A stretch of DNA of 64,000 nucleotides. Origin: Promethearchaeota archaeon. Lineage in GTDB: Archaea > Asgardarchaeota > Lokiarchaeia > Sigyniarchaeales > SOKP01. The notes beneath the pieces are model-generated. The model saw nothing but the letters and a program-made list of their open reading frames with translations, was not told the origin of the DNA and made no database searches. The stretch covers positions 41,770-105,769 of the forward strand of contig JAEOTR010000046.1 of assembly GCA_016839705.1 (NCBI GenBank). Direction: 5' to 3'. A program made the translations under genes and the position numbers. Position 1 is the stretch's first letter; each line of letters begins with the position of its first letter. Shown here one piece after another: positions 36,639-45,945 of this stretch.

Positions 36639-37514
36639 ATGGTATACGATCTATTTTTAGGATGTGTAATTCCTGCAAGATTACCTTATTTAGAAACATC
36701 TTCCAGAAAAGTTTTTGAAAAACTTGGTATAAAACTAAATGATGTTGACGGATTTAGTTGCTGTCCAGATCCTACTGGAATTGAACTTATTGATCACAAA
36801 TCTTGGTTAGCTTTAGGTGCGAGAAATTTAAGTTTATGTAATAAAAATGGTGGTGTAATCTCCTTTTGCTCTGGCTGTGTAGAAACATTAAAGGGAGTTA
36901 ATTATGCCATCAACAACGATCCTCATGCAAAAGAAGAAGTAAATAAGGTTTTAAAGAAAGTTGGAAAATCCTACGATGGTAATGTTGATGTAAAGCATTT
37001 TGCTCAAGTGCTTTATGAATATATGGATAAGATTAAAGCTTATATAGAAAAACCGTTAGAAGGATTCAAGGTTGCTGTACATTATGGATGCCACTATTTA
37101 AGACCATCCGAGATAATTAACTGGGATGATCCGTTTGAACCAAAAACCATAGATGAAATCGTTAGAGCACTTGGGGCTGAATCAGTTGAATATGAAATGA
37201 AAATGGAATGTTGCGGGAATCCTGTAGATAAATCTGATAAAGACTTATCATTATTAATGATTGATCAGAAGCTTAATGCTATCCAAAAAGCAGGAGCAAA
37301 TTGTGTTGTAGTTGTGTGCCCTGCGTGCTATCAACAATATGAATTTAACCAGAGAGAATTAAATAAGAAAAATGATTCAACTTATGAATTTCCTATATTT
37401 TACTTGTCAGAATTAGTAGCTTTAGCATTAGGATTTAAACCAGAAGAATTAGGGTTTAATTTTCATAGAATTAGACCAAGCAAATTATTTGAGAGTATTG
37501 ATTTTACTCCTTAA
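36639..37514 (+). CDS. hdrB: HdrB-like heterodisulfide reductase subunit
   Basis: A 291-residue subunit with the two cysteine-rich CCG domains that hold the non-cubane clusters at the disulfide-reducing site. First set: LGCVIP, FSCCPDP, CSGC. Second set: HYGCHYLRPS, MECCGNP, CPACYQQYEFNQ. All expected cysteines appear present, which implies a working disulfide-type active site. AGGAGGT lies 9 bases before the ATG inside the end of hdrC, so the two are coupled. Confidence 0.94.
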   Translation: MVYDLFLGCVIPARLPYLETSSRKVFEKLGIKLNDVDGFSCCPDPTGIELIDHKSWLALGARNLSLCNKNGGVISFCSGCVETLKGVNYAINNDPHAKEEVNKVLKKVGKSYDGNVDVKHFAQVLYEYMDKIKAYIEKPLEGFKVAVHYGCHYLRPSEIINWDDPFEPKTIDEIVRALGAESVEYEMKMECCGNPVDKSDKDLSLLMIDQKLNAIQKAGANCVVVVCPACYQQYEFNQRELNKKNDSTYEFPIFYLSELVALALGFKPEELGFNFHRIRPSKLFESIDFTP

Positions 37515-37564
37515 ATTTTTAATGTAACGAATTTAAAAAAAAATAATAAACGATTTGAAATAAT

Positions 37565-38689
37565 ATGACAGAAGTAAAGCCCAAAAAAACGGTATTAAAG
37601 GATGTTAAAATTTTCAAGAATCTTGAAGATGAGATTATCAAAACTAATAAATGCTGCGCATGCGGTGCATGTGTGGCCTATTGTAATTCACAAGGTTTTG
37701 ATGTTATTAAAATGGAGGGATATACTCCTCAATTTATATCTAATGCGAATGTAGATAACTGTAAGGAATGTGGTCTCTGTTATTATATTTGCCCTCAGAC
37801 TTTACCTTTAATGAAAGAAATAAACGAAGAATATCGCATTAAAGATGAACTTGGATATATTCGACTTGTAATCGCAGCGAAAACAACAGATGAGAAAATA
37901 AAAGAAATAGGACAAGATGGGGGGATGGTAACCACTCTCTTGACATATCTTTTTGATAAAAATAAAATAGATGCTGCGCTAATATCTGAATATGATGAGA
38001 AATTAAAACCAATTCCAAAAATCATCTATAACAAAGAAGAATTATTAAAATCTTCTGGAACGCGATATTCCATATCATCGAATATTTTGCCATTGCAGAA
38101 TCTTTATAGCATAGCAGAAGATATAGTAGACAAACACCATCAAATTTATGATATCAATCAGATTCGCATGGCTTTTGTTGGAACTCCCTGTCAATGTAGG
38201 GCCGTGCGAAAAATGCAATTTTTAAATATTAGCCCGAGTCACGTTATTAAATATGTATTTGGCTTATTTTGTATGGAAAATTTTGACTATGAAAAGTTAT
38301 TCCAGTTAGTGAAAAAGGAGACTAATGAAGACCCTTCAAATATAGCCAAGATGAATATTAAAAAGAATTTTTTCATAACTAATAAAGAAAATAAAGTATA
38401 TGAAGTCGAACTGAAGAAGTTTGACGATGCTGTGAGAAATCATTGCCATGAATGTGATGAATTCACAAGTAGATTTGCAGATATAAGCTTTGGGGGTTCC
38501 GGGGCGGTTCAGCAAAATTCAATGGTAGTGATTCGTACAGAAAAAGGTCAAGATTTAATCAGAAATGCAATTATAGCAGGATATATTAATAAATTTACTC
38601 CTAAAAAATCTACAATCGACGAATGGAGAGCTAGTAAAATAGATTTGCTTAAAAGAATGACAAATAATAAAATTAAAAAATCTAAATAG
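37565..38689 (+). CDS. FrhB/FpoF-family flavoprotein (F420- or ferredoxin-linked) with N-terminal clusters
   Basis: A 374-residue protein of the coenzyme F420 hydrogenase/dehydrogenase beta-subunit family. N-terminal motifs CCACGACVAYC and CKECGLCYYICP bind two [4Fe-4S] clusters. The middle has the family marks GQDGGMVTTLLTYLF, SSGTRYS and VGTPCQCRAVRKMQ. The end shows CHECDEFTSRFADISFGGSGA. Members pass electrons between F420H2 and iron-sulfur partners, but some use other substrates. Its place between hdrB and hdrA suggests it feeds or drains an Hdr complex. The hdrA-like GTG start follows directly after its stop. Confidence 0.9.
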   Translation: MTEVKPKKTVLKDVKIFKNLEDEIIKTNKCCACGACVAYCNSQGFDVIKMEGYTPQFISNANVDNCKECGLCYYICPQTLPLMKEINEEYRIKDELGYIRLVIAAKTTDEKIKEIGQDGGMVTTLLTYLFDKNKIDAALISEYDEKLKPIPKIIYNKEELLKSSGTRYSISSNILPLQNLYSIAEDIVDKHHQIYDINQIRMAFVGTPCQCRAVRKMQFLNISPSHVIKYVFGLFCMENFDYEKLFQLVKKETNEDPSNIAKMNIKKNFFITNKENKVYEVELKKFDDAVRNHCHECDEFTSRFADISFGGSGAVQQNSMVVIRTEKGQDLIRNAIIAGYINKFTPKKSTIDEWRASKIDLLKRMTNNKIKKSK

Positions 38690-40003
38690 GTGAAAAAATT
38701 GGGAGAAGATTCAAAATCAGTTGTTATTATTGGAGCTGGAATAGCTGGTATTCAAGCAGCTTTAGATTTAGGGGATATGGGAATACAGGTACACCTTGTT
38801 GAGAAACAACCATGTATTGGAGGTAGAATGGCTCAATTGGACAAAACCTTCCCTACGCTTGACTGCAGTATATGTATTCTGGCACCGAAGCTTTCTGAAT
38901 GTTATAGACATCCTAACATTACACTCCATACCCTTTCGGAAGTTCAAAAAATAAAAGGGACCGTAGGAGACTTTACTGTTGATGTTTTAAAACATGCAAG
39001 GTATGTGAAGGAGGACGTCTGTACAAATTGTGGTGACTGCGCTGAAATATGTCCAGTTCGAGGAATTACAAATTTCTTTGATGCTGATTTAGCTACTCAA
39101 TCAGCTGCACAAATAGCCTTTCCTGCAGCGGTTCCTGCTGTTTATCGTATTGATCCAAGCAAATGTTTATACTTAAATTATGAGATTTGCGGATTATGTT
39201 ATCAGAACTGTGGTGCGGATGCGATTGATTTCACACAGAAAGATTCACTGCTTAGCTTAGATAATGTTGGAGCAATTATAGTTGCTACCGGTCTGGATTT
39301 AGCAGAAGATATTCATACTTTAAATATCTATGGATATCAAAAATATGATAATGTAATTACAGCAATGGAACTTGAAAGATTAATATGTGCTTCAGGTCCC
39401 CAAGCGGGTCATCTAGCAAGATTAACTGATGGAAAACACCCACATAAAATTGCTTTCCTTCAATGTATAGATTCAAGGTCTTCAAGAGGACAGTTATATT
39501 GTTCATCAATCTGTTGCATGTATACAACAAAAGAAGCTATGATTGCCTATGAACATGATAATGAGTTAGAATCTTATGTCTTTTATATCGATATGAGAGC
39601 TGGAGGTAAAGGTTTTCAAAAGTTTCTGCGAAGGGGAGCTAAAGAATATAATATAAAATATATAAAAAGTAAAATTTCTCATATAGAAGTTGATGAGAGT
39701 GATAATCCTATAATTACGTATGAAGATTATGAAACATCTGAAATAAAACAATTAAAAGTAGATTTAGTGGTGTTAGCAACTTGTATTATCCCATCATTAG
39801 GGATTAATAAATTGGCAGATGTATTAGGTATTGAATTAAATCATTATGACTATGTGAAAACAAATCCATTTTTACCGGTTGAGACAAGTGTAGAAGGAAT
39901 CTATACATGTGGTTGCGCTCGTGAACCAATGGATATTCCTCGCTCTGTTGCTGAAGCTAGTGGAGCAGCAGCACGAGCAGCTGAGGTAATTAAAGGAGGT
40001 TAA
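38690..40003 (+). CDS. HdrA/QmoA-like FAD subunit (short form without N-terminal domain)
   Basis: A 437-residue flavoprotein. The FAD-binding GAGIAGIQAALDLGDMG is near the N-terminus. The HdrA hallmark follows, QLDKTFPTLDCSICILAPKL, then ferredoxin motifs CTNCGDCAEICP and a weaker second set around CGLCYQNC. It lacks the N-terminal domain of standard HdrA, so its shape is closer to QmoA. The start is GTG at 38690, immediately after the preceding stop. The next gene encodes the complementary QmoB-like piece. It is paralogous to the first half of the fused protein at 42465-45479. Confidence 0.9.
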   Translation: MKKLGEDSKSVVIIGAGIAGIQAALDLGDMGIQVHLVEKQPCIGGRMAQLDKTFPTLDCSICILAPKLSECYRHPNITLHTLSEVQKIKGTVGDFTVDVLKHARYVKEDVCTNCGDCAEICPVRGITNFFDADLATQSAAQIAFPAAVPAVYRIDPSKCLYLNYEICGLCYQNCGADAIDFTQKDSLLSLDNVGAIIVATGLDLAEDIHTLNIYGYQKYDNVITAMELERLICASGPQAGHLARLTDGKHPHKIAFLQCIDSRSSRGQLYCSSICCMYTTKEAMIAYEHDNELESYVFYIDMRAGGKGFQKFLRRGAKEYNIKYIKSKISHIEVDESDNPIITYEDYETSEIKQLKVDLVVLATCIIPSLGINKLADVLGIELNHYDYVKTNPFLPVETSVEGIYTCGCAREPMDIPRSVAEASGAAARAAEVIKGG

Positions 40004-40010
40004 GATTAAA

Positions 40011-41690
40011 ATGTCTGAGAAAAAAGAAGAAACTAGAATTGGTGTTTACGTCTGTAGCTGTGGTTCAAATATTGGTGGACTTATAGATGTGAAAGCTCTT
40101 GCAGAATATGCTAAAACCTTACCAGGAGTGGCATTTACCGAGTATAATTTATATACATGCAGCGAAACAGGACTCGCTCAAATAAAAAAGGGTATTAAAG
40201 AACATAATTTAAATCGTGTAGTTGTTGCATCATGCACTCCAAGAACGCATGAACCACTCTTCCGTAATTGCATTGAGGAGGAGGGCGTAAATGAATATTT
40301 ATTTAACTTTGTCAATATCCGCGATCAGTTAACTTGGGTTCATCAAAAATACCCAAAGGAAGCTTTTGAGAAAGCAAAAGACGTAATCCGCATGGGTGTC
40401 GCTAAAGCTGCCAGGTTAAACGCATTAGAAAATATTACCGTTGATGCGACCCCTACCGCAATAGTGATTGGGGGAGGAGTTTCAGGGATGACTGCTGCTC
40501 TTAGTTTAGCAAATCAAGGATTTGAAACATATTTAGTTGAGAGAGAGAAGGAATTAGGAGGAAGAATAAAAACTTTATATAAACTTTTCCCAAATGACCA
40601 AGAGGCACAAGTATTATTAGAAAACCTTAAGAAAAACGTTGAGAATAATAAAAATTTAACAGTATATACCTCAGCGCAGGTAAAAAACATTGAGGGTTTT
40701 GTTGGCAATTTTGAGGTAGAAGTAGAACAAAATGGTAAGAGAATTGATCTAACAATAGGTGTTATTCTTGTTGCTGTTGGAGCCTCTCTTCTTACACCTA
40801 GCGGGATGTTTGGTTATGATGGGAAAACCCGAATTACTCAGCATGAATTAGAAGGTAAATTAAAAAATAATGAAATTAAAGCAAACAACGTTGTAATGAT
40901 ACAATGCGTTGGCTCTCGTAATGAGGAGAGAACATATTGTTCAAATGTGTGTTGTATGACTGCCTTGAAAAACAGCTTAATTATAAAGGAGAATAATCCT
41001 GAGGCAAACGTAACAATCTTATTCAGGGACTTATTTACTCCTGGTACGTATTATGAAGATTATTATAGAAGAGCAAGGGAAGAAGGTATTATTTTTATGG
41101 AATATAACCTTGAGAAAGAACCATTAGTAGAAGAAAATCAAATAAAAGTTTATAATGAATACTTAGGAGAGGAAATGATTATTCCTTATGATCTTCTTGT
41201 GCTCTCAACACCTTTAGTTGCGAATAATGATAATAAAGCGCTTGCCCAAATGTTAAAAGTACCATTAGAAGAAAATCAATTCTTTTTGGAAGCTCATGTA
41301 AAATTACGTCCGATGGACTTTGCTACCGATGGAATTTATATCTGTGGTTCGGCGAAATGGCCTGTAGATATTACTGAGTCTATAACTCAAGGATATGCCG
41401 CAGCATCAAGAGCAAGTACCATAATATCTCATGACACTATTGAAGTAGAAGGTGCAACTTCATTCTTACCAGATTATAATAAAAATCTATGTAGTGGCTG
41501 TGAAGTATGTATAACTGTCTGTCCGTATAAAGCAATAAGGAAGAATGAAGATGATGAGATCGAAATAACTCAAGTACTTTGTAAAGGATGTGGTGTATGT
41601 GGTGCCACTTGCACAAATCATGCGATAATAATTAGACATTTTACAGATGAGCAAATATTATCTGAAATTTATGCATTCGGAGGTAAGTAA
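40011..41690 (+). CDS. HdrA/QmoB-like FAD subunit with N-terminal domain and C-terminal ferredoxin
   Basis: A 559-residue protein. Residues 1-140 form the HdrA N-terminal domain (YVCSCGSNIGG, then ASCTPRTHEPLF). The FAD domain starts at GGGVSGMTAALSLANQG but lacks the DCxxC-x-L-x-PK cysteine motif of true HdrA. The C-terminus carries two cluster motifs, CSGCEVCITVCP and CKGCGVCGATC. This matches QmoB without its MvhD tail, and MvhD is encoded separately by the next gene. It is paralogous to the second half of the protein at 42465-45479. Confidence 0.9.
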   Translation: MSEKKEETRIGVYVCSCGSNIGGLIDVKALAEYAKTLPGVAFTEYNLYTCSETGLAQIKKGIKEHNLNRVVVASCTPRTHEPLFRNCIEEEGVNEYLFNFVNIRDQLTWVHQKYPKEAFEKAKDVIRMGVAKAARLNALENITVDATPTAIVIGGGVSGMTAALSLANQGFETYLVEREKELGGRIKTLYKLFPNDQEAQVLLENLKKNVENNKNLTVYTSAQVKNIEGFVGNFEVEVEQNGKRIDLTIGVILVAVGASLLTPSGMFGYDGKTRITQHELEGKLKNNEIKANNVVMIQCVGSRNEERTYCSNVCCMTALKNSLIIKENNPEANVTILFRDLFTPGTYYEDYYRRAREEGIIFMEYNLEKEPLVEENQIKVYNEYLGEEMIIPYDLLVLSTPLVANNDNKALAQMLKVPLEENQFFLEAHVKLRPMDFATDGIYICGSAKWPVDITESITQGYAAASRASTIISHDTIEVEGATSFLPDYNKNLCSGCEVCITVCPYKAIRKNEDDEIEITQVLCKGCGVCGATCTNHAIIIRHFTDEQILSEIYAFGGK

Positions 41691-41691
41691 G

Positions 41692-42453
41692 ATGAGTTTT
41701 GAGCCAAAAATACTGGGATTTTTATGTAATTGGTGTTGTTATGCGGGAGCAGATTTAGCCGGAGTAAGTAGGATGCAGTATCCTCCAAATATCCGGGTTA
41801 TTCGTGTTATGTGTTCTGGAAGAATTGATCCTGCATTTATTTTTGAATCTCTTAGAGTTGGGGCTGATGGAGTCTTTATTGGAGGTTGTCATTTAGGTGA
41901 TTGCCATTATCTTGAAGGCAATTATGAAGCTGTGAAAAAATTTGAGATGGTTCAAAAATTCCTTAAGCTTATAAATTTTGATAATAGAGTAAGATTAGAA
42001 TGGGTATCTGCTTCAGAAGGTGCTAGATACGCAGCGACTATGAAAGAATTTACAGAACATATAAAATCATTAGGACCATCTCCCGCAGGTGGAAATAATC
42101 CAGATAAGTTAATACTTAATAAATTACGAGCGATGGAAGAAGCTGCTTCTGGTGACCGAATGAGAGTACTAGTGGGGCGTGAAAGAAAGATTACAGAGCA
42201 AGAAAATGTGTATGGAGAAAAAACCGATATGGATAATTTTTTTAAAATATTTGATAAAGCTATAGTCGAAGAGTATGAACGCGCTCGAATTTTTATTGCA
42301 CTTGAAGAAAAATCAAGATCAGTAAAAGATATAGCAGCTGAATTAGATATAGATCCAAGTATTGTTTTAGAACATATGATAATATTAAAAAGCCGAGGTC
42401 TAGTCGATTTCGGAGAAATAGTTGGAATTACACCAATGTTTATTAAAATATGA
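41692..42453 (+). CDS. mvhD: MvhD-like [2Fe-2S] electron-transfer subunit with C-terminal winged-helix-like extension
   Basis: A 253-residue protein. Residues 1-135 are MvhD: FLCNWCCYAGAD, MCSGRIDP, GGCHLGDCHYLEGN and ASEGARYA. MvhD links HdrA to a hydrogenase or another electron donor. Ordinary MvhD proteins end at about 140 residues. Here ~115 more residues follow, ending with RSVKDIAAELDIDPSIVLEH and LKSRGLVDFG, a helix-turn-helix/wing pattern. ATG at 41692 is preferred over the longer frame from 41647, because GGAGGTAAG just before it overlaps the preceding stop. Confidence 0.88.
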   Translation: MSFEPKILGFLCNWCCYAGADLAGVSRMQYPPNIRVIRVMCSGRIDPAFIFESLRVGADGVFIGGCHLGDCHYLEGNYEAVKKFEMVQKFLKLINFDNRVRLEWVSASEGARYAATMKEFTEHIKSLGPSPAGGNNPDKLILNKLRAMEEAASGDRMRVLVGRERKITEQENVYGEKTDMDNFFKIFDKAIVEEYERARIFIALEEKSRSVKDIAAELDIDPSIVLEHMIILKSRGLVDFGEIVGITPMFIKI

Positions 42454-42464
42454 GGAGAATAATT

Positions 42465-45400
42465 ATGGAAAAAATAGGAGCAGTAATGGTTGTAGGAGCG
42501 GGAATTGGGGGATCTCAAACAGCGTTAGATTTAGGAGATTCTGGTTATAAAGTATATTTAATTGAATCCTCGACTAGTATCGGCGGAGTTATGGCTCAAC
42601 TTGATAAGACCTTCCCAACCAATGATTGTGCTATGTGTATTGTTTCACCTAAATTAGTAGAGACTGGACGCCACCAGAATGTAGATTTAAGCATTAATTG
42701 TGAAATTTTAGATGTCTCTGGTGAAGCGGGTAATTTTACGGTAAAAGTAAAAAAGAATTCTTTATTTATTAATCCCGATAAATGTACTGGTTGTGGAGTT
42801 TGTGGCCAAAATTGTCCTGTAGAAGCAATTGATTTATTTAATGAGGGTTTAGCGAAATATGCTGCTACATCAGTCAAATATCCCCAGGCAGTTCCACTTG
42901 TTTATGCAATTAATAAAGATTATTGTATAGGTTGTGGAGTATGTGCGGGGGTTTGCAAGGCGAAAGCAGTAGAATATGACCGAGGGGATGAAATCGTAAA
43001 CCTTAATGTTGGCGCTATAGTACTGGCCCCTGGTTTTGATGAGTTTGTTCCTCAAGCTGCCAATAAGTATGGGTATGGTAAGTATAAGAATGTAGTTACC
43101 AGCATTGAGTTTGAACGTATATTGAGCGCTAGCGGTCCTTATGCTGGTAGAGTTTTAAGGCCTTCTGATGGAGTTATTCCAGAAAAAGTAGCCTTTCTTC
43201 AATGTGTAGGATCACGAGATTATTCAGGAGAAGGACAACCATATTGTTCTTCTGTGTGCTGTATGTACACAGCGAAGGAAGCTGTGATAGCACATGAACA
43301 TCAACACGAAGTAAAACCCACCATTTTTAGTATGGATATTAGAGCTTATGGAAAGGATTTTGATAAGTATATTATCAGAGCTCAGGAAGAATATGGTATT
43401 AGATATATTAGAAGTAGAATTTCATCTGTAGTAGAGGTTCCTGAAACCAAAGACTTAAGGCTCAGGTATGAAACCGATGATGGAAAGGTAGTTGAAGAAG
43501 ACTACAATATGGTCGTGTTAAGCGTTGGCTTAAATCCTCCTGATGATGCAACTTATCTTGCTGAAAAGTTTGGAATTGAATTGAATGAATATAAATTTGC
43601 AGCAACTGATATTTTTAATCCTGTACAAACATCTAAGCGGGGTATTTTTGCATGCGGAGCATTTTCTCAACCTAAAGATATCCCCGAAACAGTTACTCAA
43701 GCAAGTGCTGCAGCGGGATGTGTGAATCAACTTCTATATTCCGAAAGAGGTACATTAGTTACTGAAAAAACCCTCCCTCCAGAGATTTTTGTCGCAGGAC
43801 AACCCCCTCGAATAGGTGTGTTCATTTGTCATTGTGGGATTAACATTGGTGGTTATGTAGATGTCCCCGAAGTTACCAGATACGCAGCTACTCTACCGAA
43901 TGTAGTTATGTCAGATAGAAATTTATATACATGCTCTGCTGACACTCAAGGGATAATCAAAGAAAAAATTGAAGAGTATCATTTAAATCGTGTTATTGTT
44001 GCATCCTGTACACCAAGAACTCATGAACCTCTATTCCAAGAAACAATTCGAGAAGCGGGATTGAATAGGTATCTATTTCAAATGGCTAACATCAGAGATC
44101 AGTGCTCTTGGGTTCATATGAAACAACCTAAAGAAGCTACACAAAAAGCGAAAGATCTCGTGAGAATGGCGGTTAATAAAGCAAGACGTATATCTCCAAT
44201 AGATAGAATAAAGCTGGGTGTTACACAGAAAGCAATGGTTATAGGAGGAGGCATCACAGGTATGGTTGCCGCCCTAAATTTTGCGAGTCAAGAATTTGAA
44301 ACTTATTTAATCGAAAAAGAAGCAGAGTTAGGAGGTTTTGCAAAGCATATATATCATACGCTTGAAGGTGGAGACGTTCAAGCTTATGTAGATAGCTTAA
44401 TTGAGAAAATTAAGTCAAATGAATTTATTCATCTCTATACTAACGCCGAAATTGAAGCGATTGATGGTTATGTTGGAAATTTCAAAAGTACAGTTGCTTT
44501 CGGGCCAAAAAAAGAAAGGGTAGAATTTGACCATGGTGTCGTAGTTGTAGCTACAGGAGCACAAGAATATAAACCGAAAGAATTCCTTTATGGTCAAAAT
44601 GAAAATGTACTATTACAATCCGAGTTTGAAAAAATCCTAAATACGAATGGAAAGGTCAAAGATAAAAAATCAATTGTAATGATTCAATGTGTAGGCTCTC
44701 GTAACGATGAGCATCCATATTGTAGTAAAATGTGTTGCACAGAAGCAATTAAAAACGCATTACTTGTGAAAGAACAAGATCCCTCTAGTGAAGTAATAAT
44801 CTTATTTCGAGATATAAGAACATATGGGTTTAAAGAAAAATATTACAGAATGGCAAGGGAAGCTGGGGTTATTTTCATCCAATATGATGAGAAAAATCCA
44901 CCTCAAATTACTCCCGATGGATCACTTTTAAAAGTGAATGTTAGCACGAGAAAAGAGGGAAATTTATCTATTGTTGCAGATTTATTAGTACTAAGTGCCG
45001 GTATTGTGGCATCCCATGAGGAAAATGAAGAACTTGCTAAAATGTTAAAAGTTCCCTTAAATGATGATAATTTTTATTTAGAAGCACATGTAAAGCTTCG
45101 TCCAGTTGATTTTGCTACAGAAGGTGTCTTTGTCGCCGGGATGGCACATTGCCCTAAAACAATCGAAGACTCAATTTCACAAGCTAATGCTGCCGTTTCA
45201 AGAGCATGCACTATTCTCTCTAAAGATGAGATTGAAGCAGAAGGAAAAACGGCGGTTATCAATATGTCTCGATGTGCGGGATGCGGTATGTGTGTCGAAA
45301 ATTGTGCATATAACGCAATAGAAATGATTGAGGACCGTAGATTTGGACTCGTCGCATCTATTAATTCCGCCTTATGTAAAGGATGTGGGGCATGTAGTGG

Positions 45401-45479
45401 AAATTGTCGATGTAGTGCAATCGACGTGTTAGGCTTTACAGCTGAACAAATATATGAAATGATTACAGCAAGATTATAA
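42465..45479 (+). CDS. hdrA: Fused double HdrA (QmoA-like + QmoB-like halves in one chain)
   Basis: About 1004 residues with two flavin modules. The first half (1-445) has GAGIGGSQTALDLGDSG, the Cys motif TNDCAMCIVSPKL, and clusters CTGCGVCGQNCP and CIGCGVCAGVC. The second half (446-1004) restarts with the HdrA N-terminal domain (FICHCGINIGG, ASCTPRTHEPLF), a second FAD site GGGITGMVAALNFA, and clusters CAGCGMCVENC and CKGCGACSGNC. Halves one and two correspond to the two separate genes just upstream. ATG at 42465 is chosen because AGGAGAAT precedes it by 6-8 bases; an ATG at 42450 overlaps the mvhD stop. Two flavins and many clusters suit electron bifurcation. Confidence 0.92.
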   Translation: MEKIGAVMVVGAGIGGSQTALDLGDSGYKVYLIESSTSIGGVMAQLDKTFPTNDCAMCIVSPKLVETGRHQNVDLSINCEILDVSGEAGNFTVKVKKNSLFINPDKCTGCGVCGQNCPVEAIDLFNEGLAKYAATSVKYPQAVPLVYAINKDYCIGCGVCAGVCKAKAVEYDRGDEIVNLNVGAIVLAPGFDEFVPQAANKYGYGKYKNVVTSIEFERILSASGPYAGRVLRPSDGVIPEKVAFLQCVGSRDYSGEGQPYCSSVCCMYTAKEAVIAHEHQHEVKPTIFSMDIRAYGKDFDKYIIRAQEEYGIRYIRSRISSVVEVPETKDLRLRYETDDGKVVEEDYNMVVLSVGLNPPDDATYLAEKFGIELNEYKFAATDIFNPVQTSKRGIFACGAFSQPKDIPETVTQASAAAGCVNQLLYSERGTLVTEKTLPPEIFVAGQPPRIGVFICHCGINIGGYVDVPEVTRYAATLPNVVMSDRNLYTCSADTQGIIKEKIEEYHLNRVIVASCTPRTHEPLFQETIREAGLNRYLFQMANIRDQCSWVHMKQPKEATQKAKDLVRMAVNKARRISPIDRIKLGVTQKAMVIGGGITGMVAALNFASQEFETYLIEKEAELGGFAKHIYHTLEGGDVQAYVDSLIEKIKSNEFIHLYTNAEIEAIDGYVGNFKSTVAFGPKKERVEFDHGVVVVATGAQEYKPKEFLYGQNENVLLQSEFEKILNTNGKVKDKKSIVMIQCVGSRNDEHPYCSKMCCTEAIKNALLVKEQDPSSEVIILFRDIRTYGFKEKYYRMAREAGVIFIQYDEKNPPQITPDGSLLKVNVSTRKEGNLSIVADLLVLSAGIVASHEENEELAKMLKVPLNDDNFYLEAHVKLRPVDFATEGVFVAGMAHCPKTIEDSISQANAAVSRACTILSKDEIEAEGKTAVINMSRCAGCGMCVENCAYNAIEMIEDRRFGLVASINSALCKGCGACSGNCRCSAIDVLGFTAEQIYEMITARL

Positions 45480-45492
45480 GAGGTTTTTAAAA

Positions 45493-45942
45493 ATGACTGA
45501 AACAGAAATAGAAAATAAGAAAAATGAAGAGAATTGGGAACCAAAAATAATTGCATTCCTATGTAATTGGTGTTCTTATGCGGGAGCTGATCTTGCAGGT
45601 GTGAGTAGAATTCAATATCCCCCTAGTATAAGAGTTGTGAGAGTACCCTGTTCGGGAAGAGTCAATCCCTATTTCATAATAAAGAGTCTAACTGACGGGT
45701 GGGATGGTGTCCTCATCAGTGGGTGCCATCCTGGTGATTGTCATTATATTAGTGGAAACTTGGTTGCTCGGAGACGATTTGCAATATTAAATGATTTATT
45801 AGAGTTTTTTGGGTTAAAAAACAGAGTACAATTCATGTGGGCTTCTGCCGCTGAGGGTGAGCGCTTCGCAATGTTGGTGAGGAAGGCTACAAAGGTAGTA
45901 AAAGAATTGGGACCAAATACAAAATTTCAAAAGGAGTGGTAA
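45493..45942 (+). CDS. mvhD: MvhD-like [2Fe-2S] electron-transfer subunit (second copy, standard length)
   Basis: A 149-residue MvhD of normal length with FLCNWCSYAGAD, PCSGRVNP, SGCHPGDCHYISGN and ASAAEGERFA. It is closely related to the first copy at 41692 but has no C-terminal extension. Its position behind the fused HdrA repeats the order seen for the split pair (HdrA parts followed by MvhD), so the cluster looks like two HdrA-MvhD modules in a row. It probably bridges the fused HdrA and the NAD(P)H module encoded next. Confidence 0.93.
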   Translation: MTETEIENKKNEENWEPKIIAFLCNWCSYAGADLAGVSRIQYPPSIRVVRVPCSGRVNPYFIIKSLTDGWDGVLISGCHPGDCHYISGNLVARRRFAILNDLLEFFGLKNRVQFMWASAAEGERFAMLVRKATKVVKELGPNTKFQKEW

Positions 45943-45945
45943 AAA

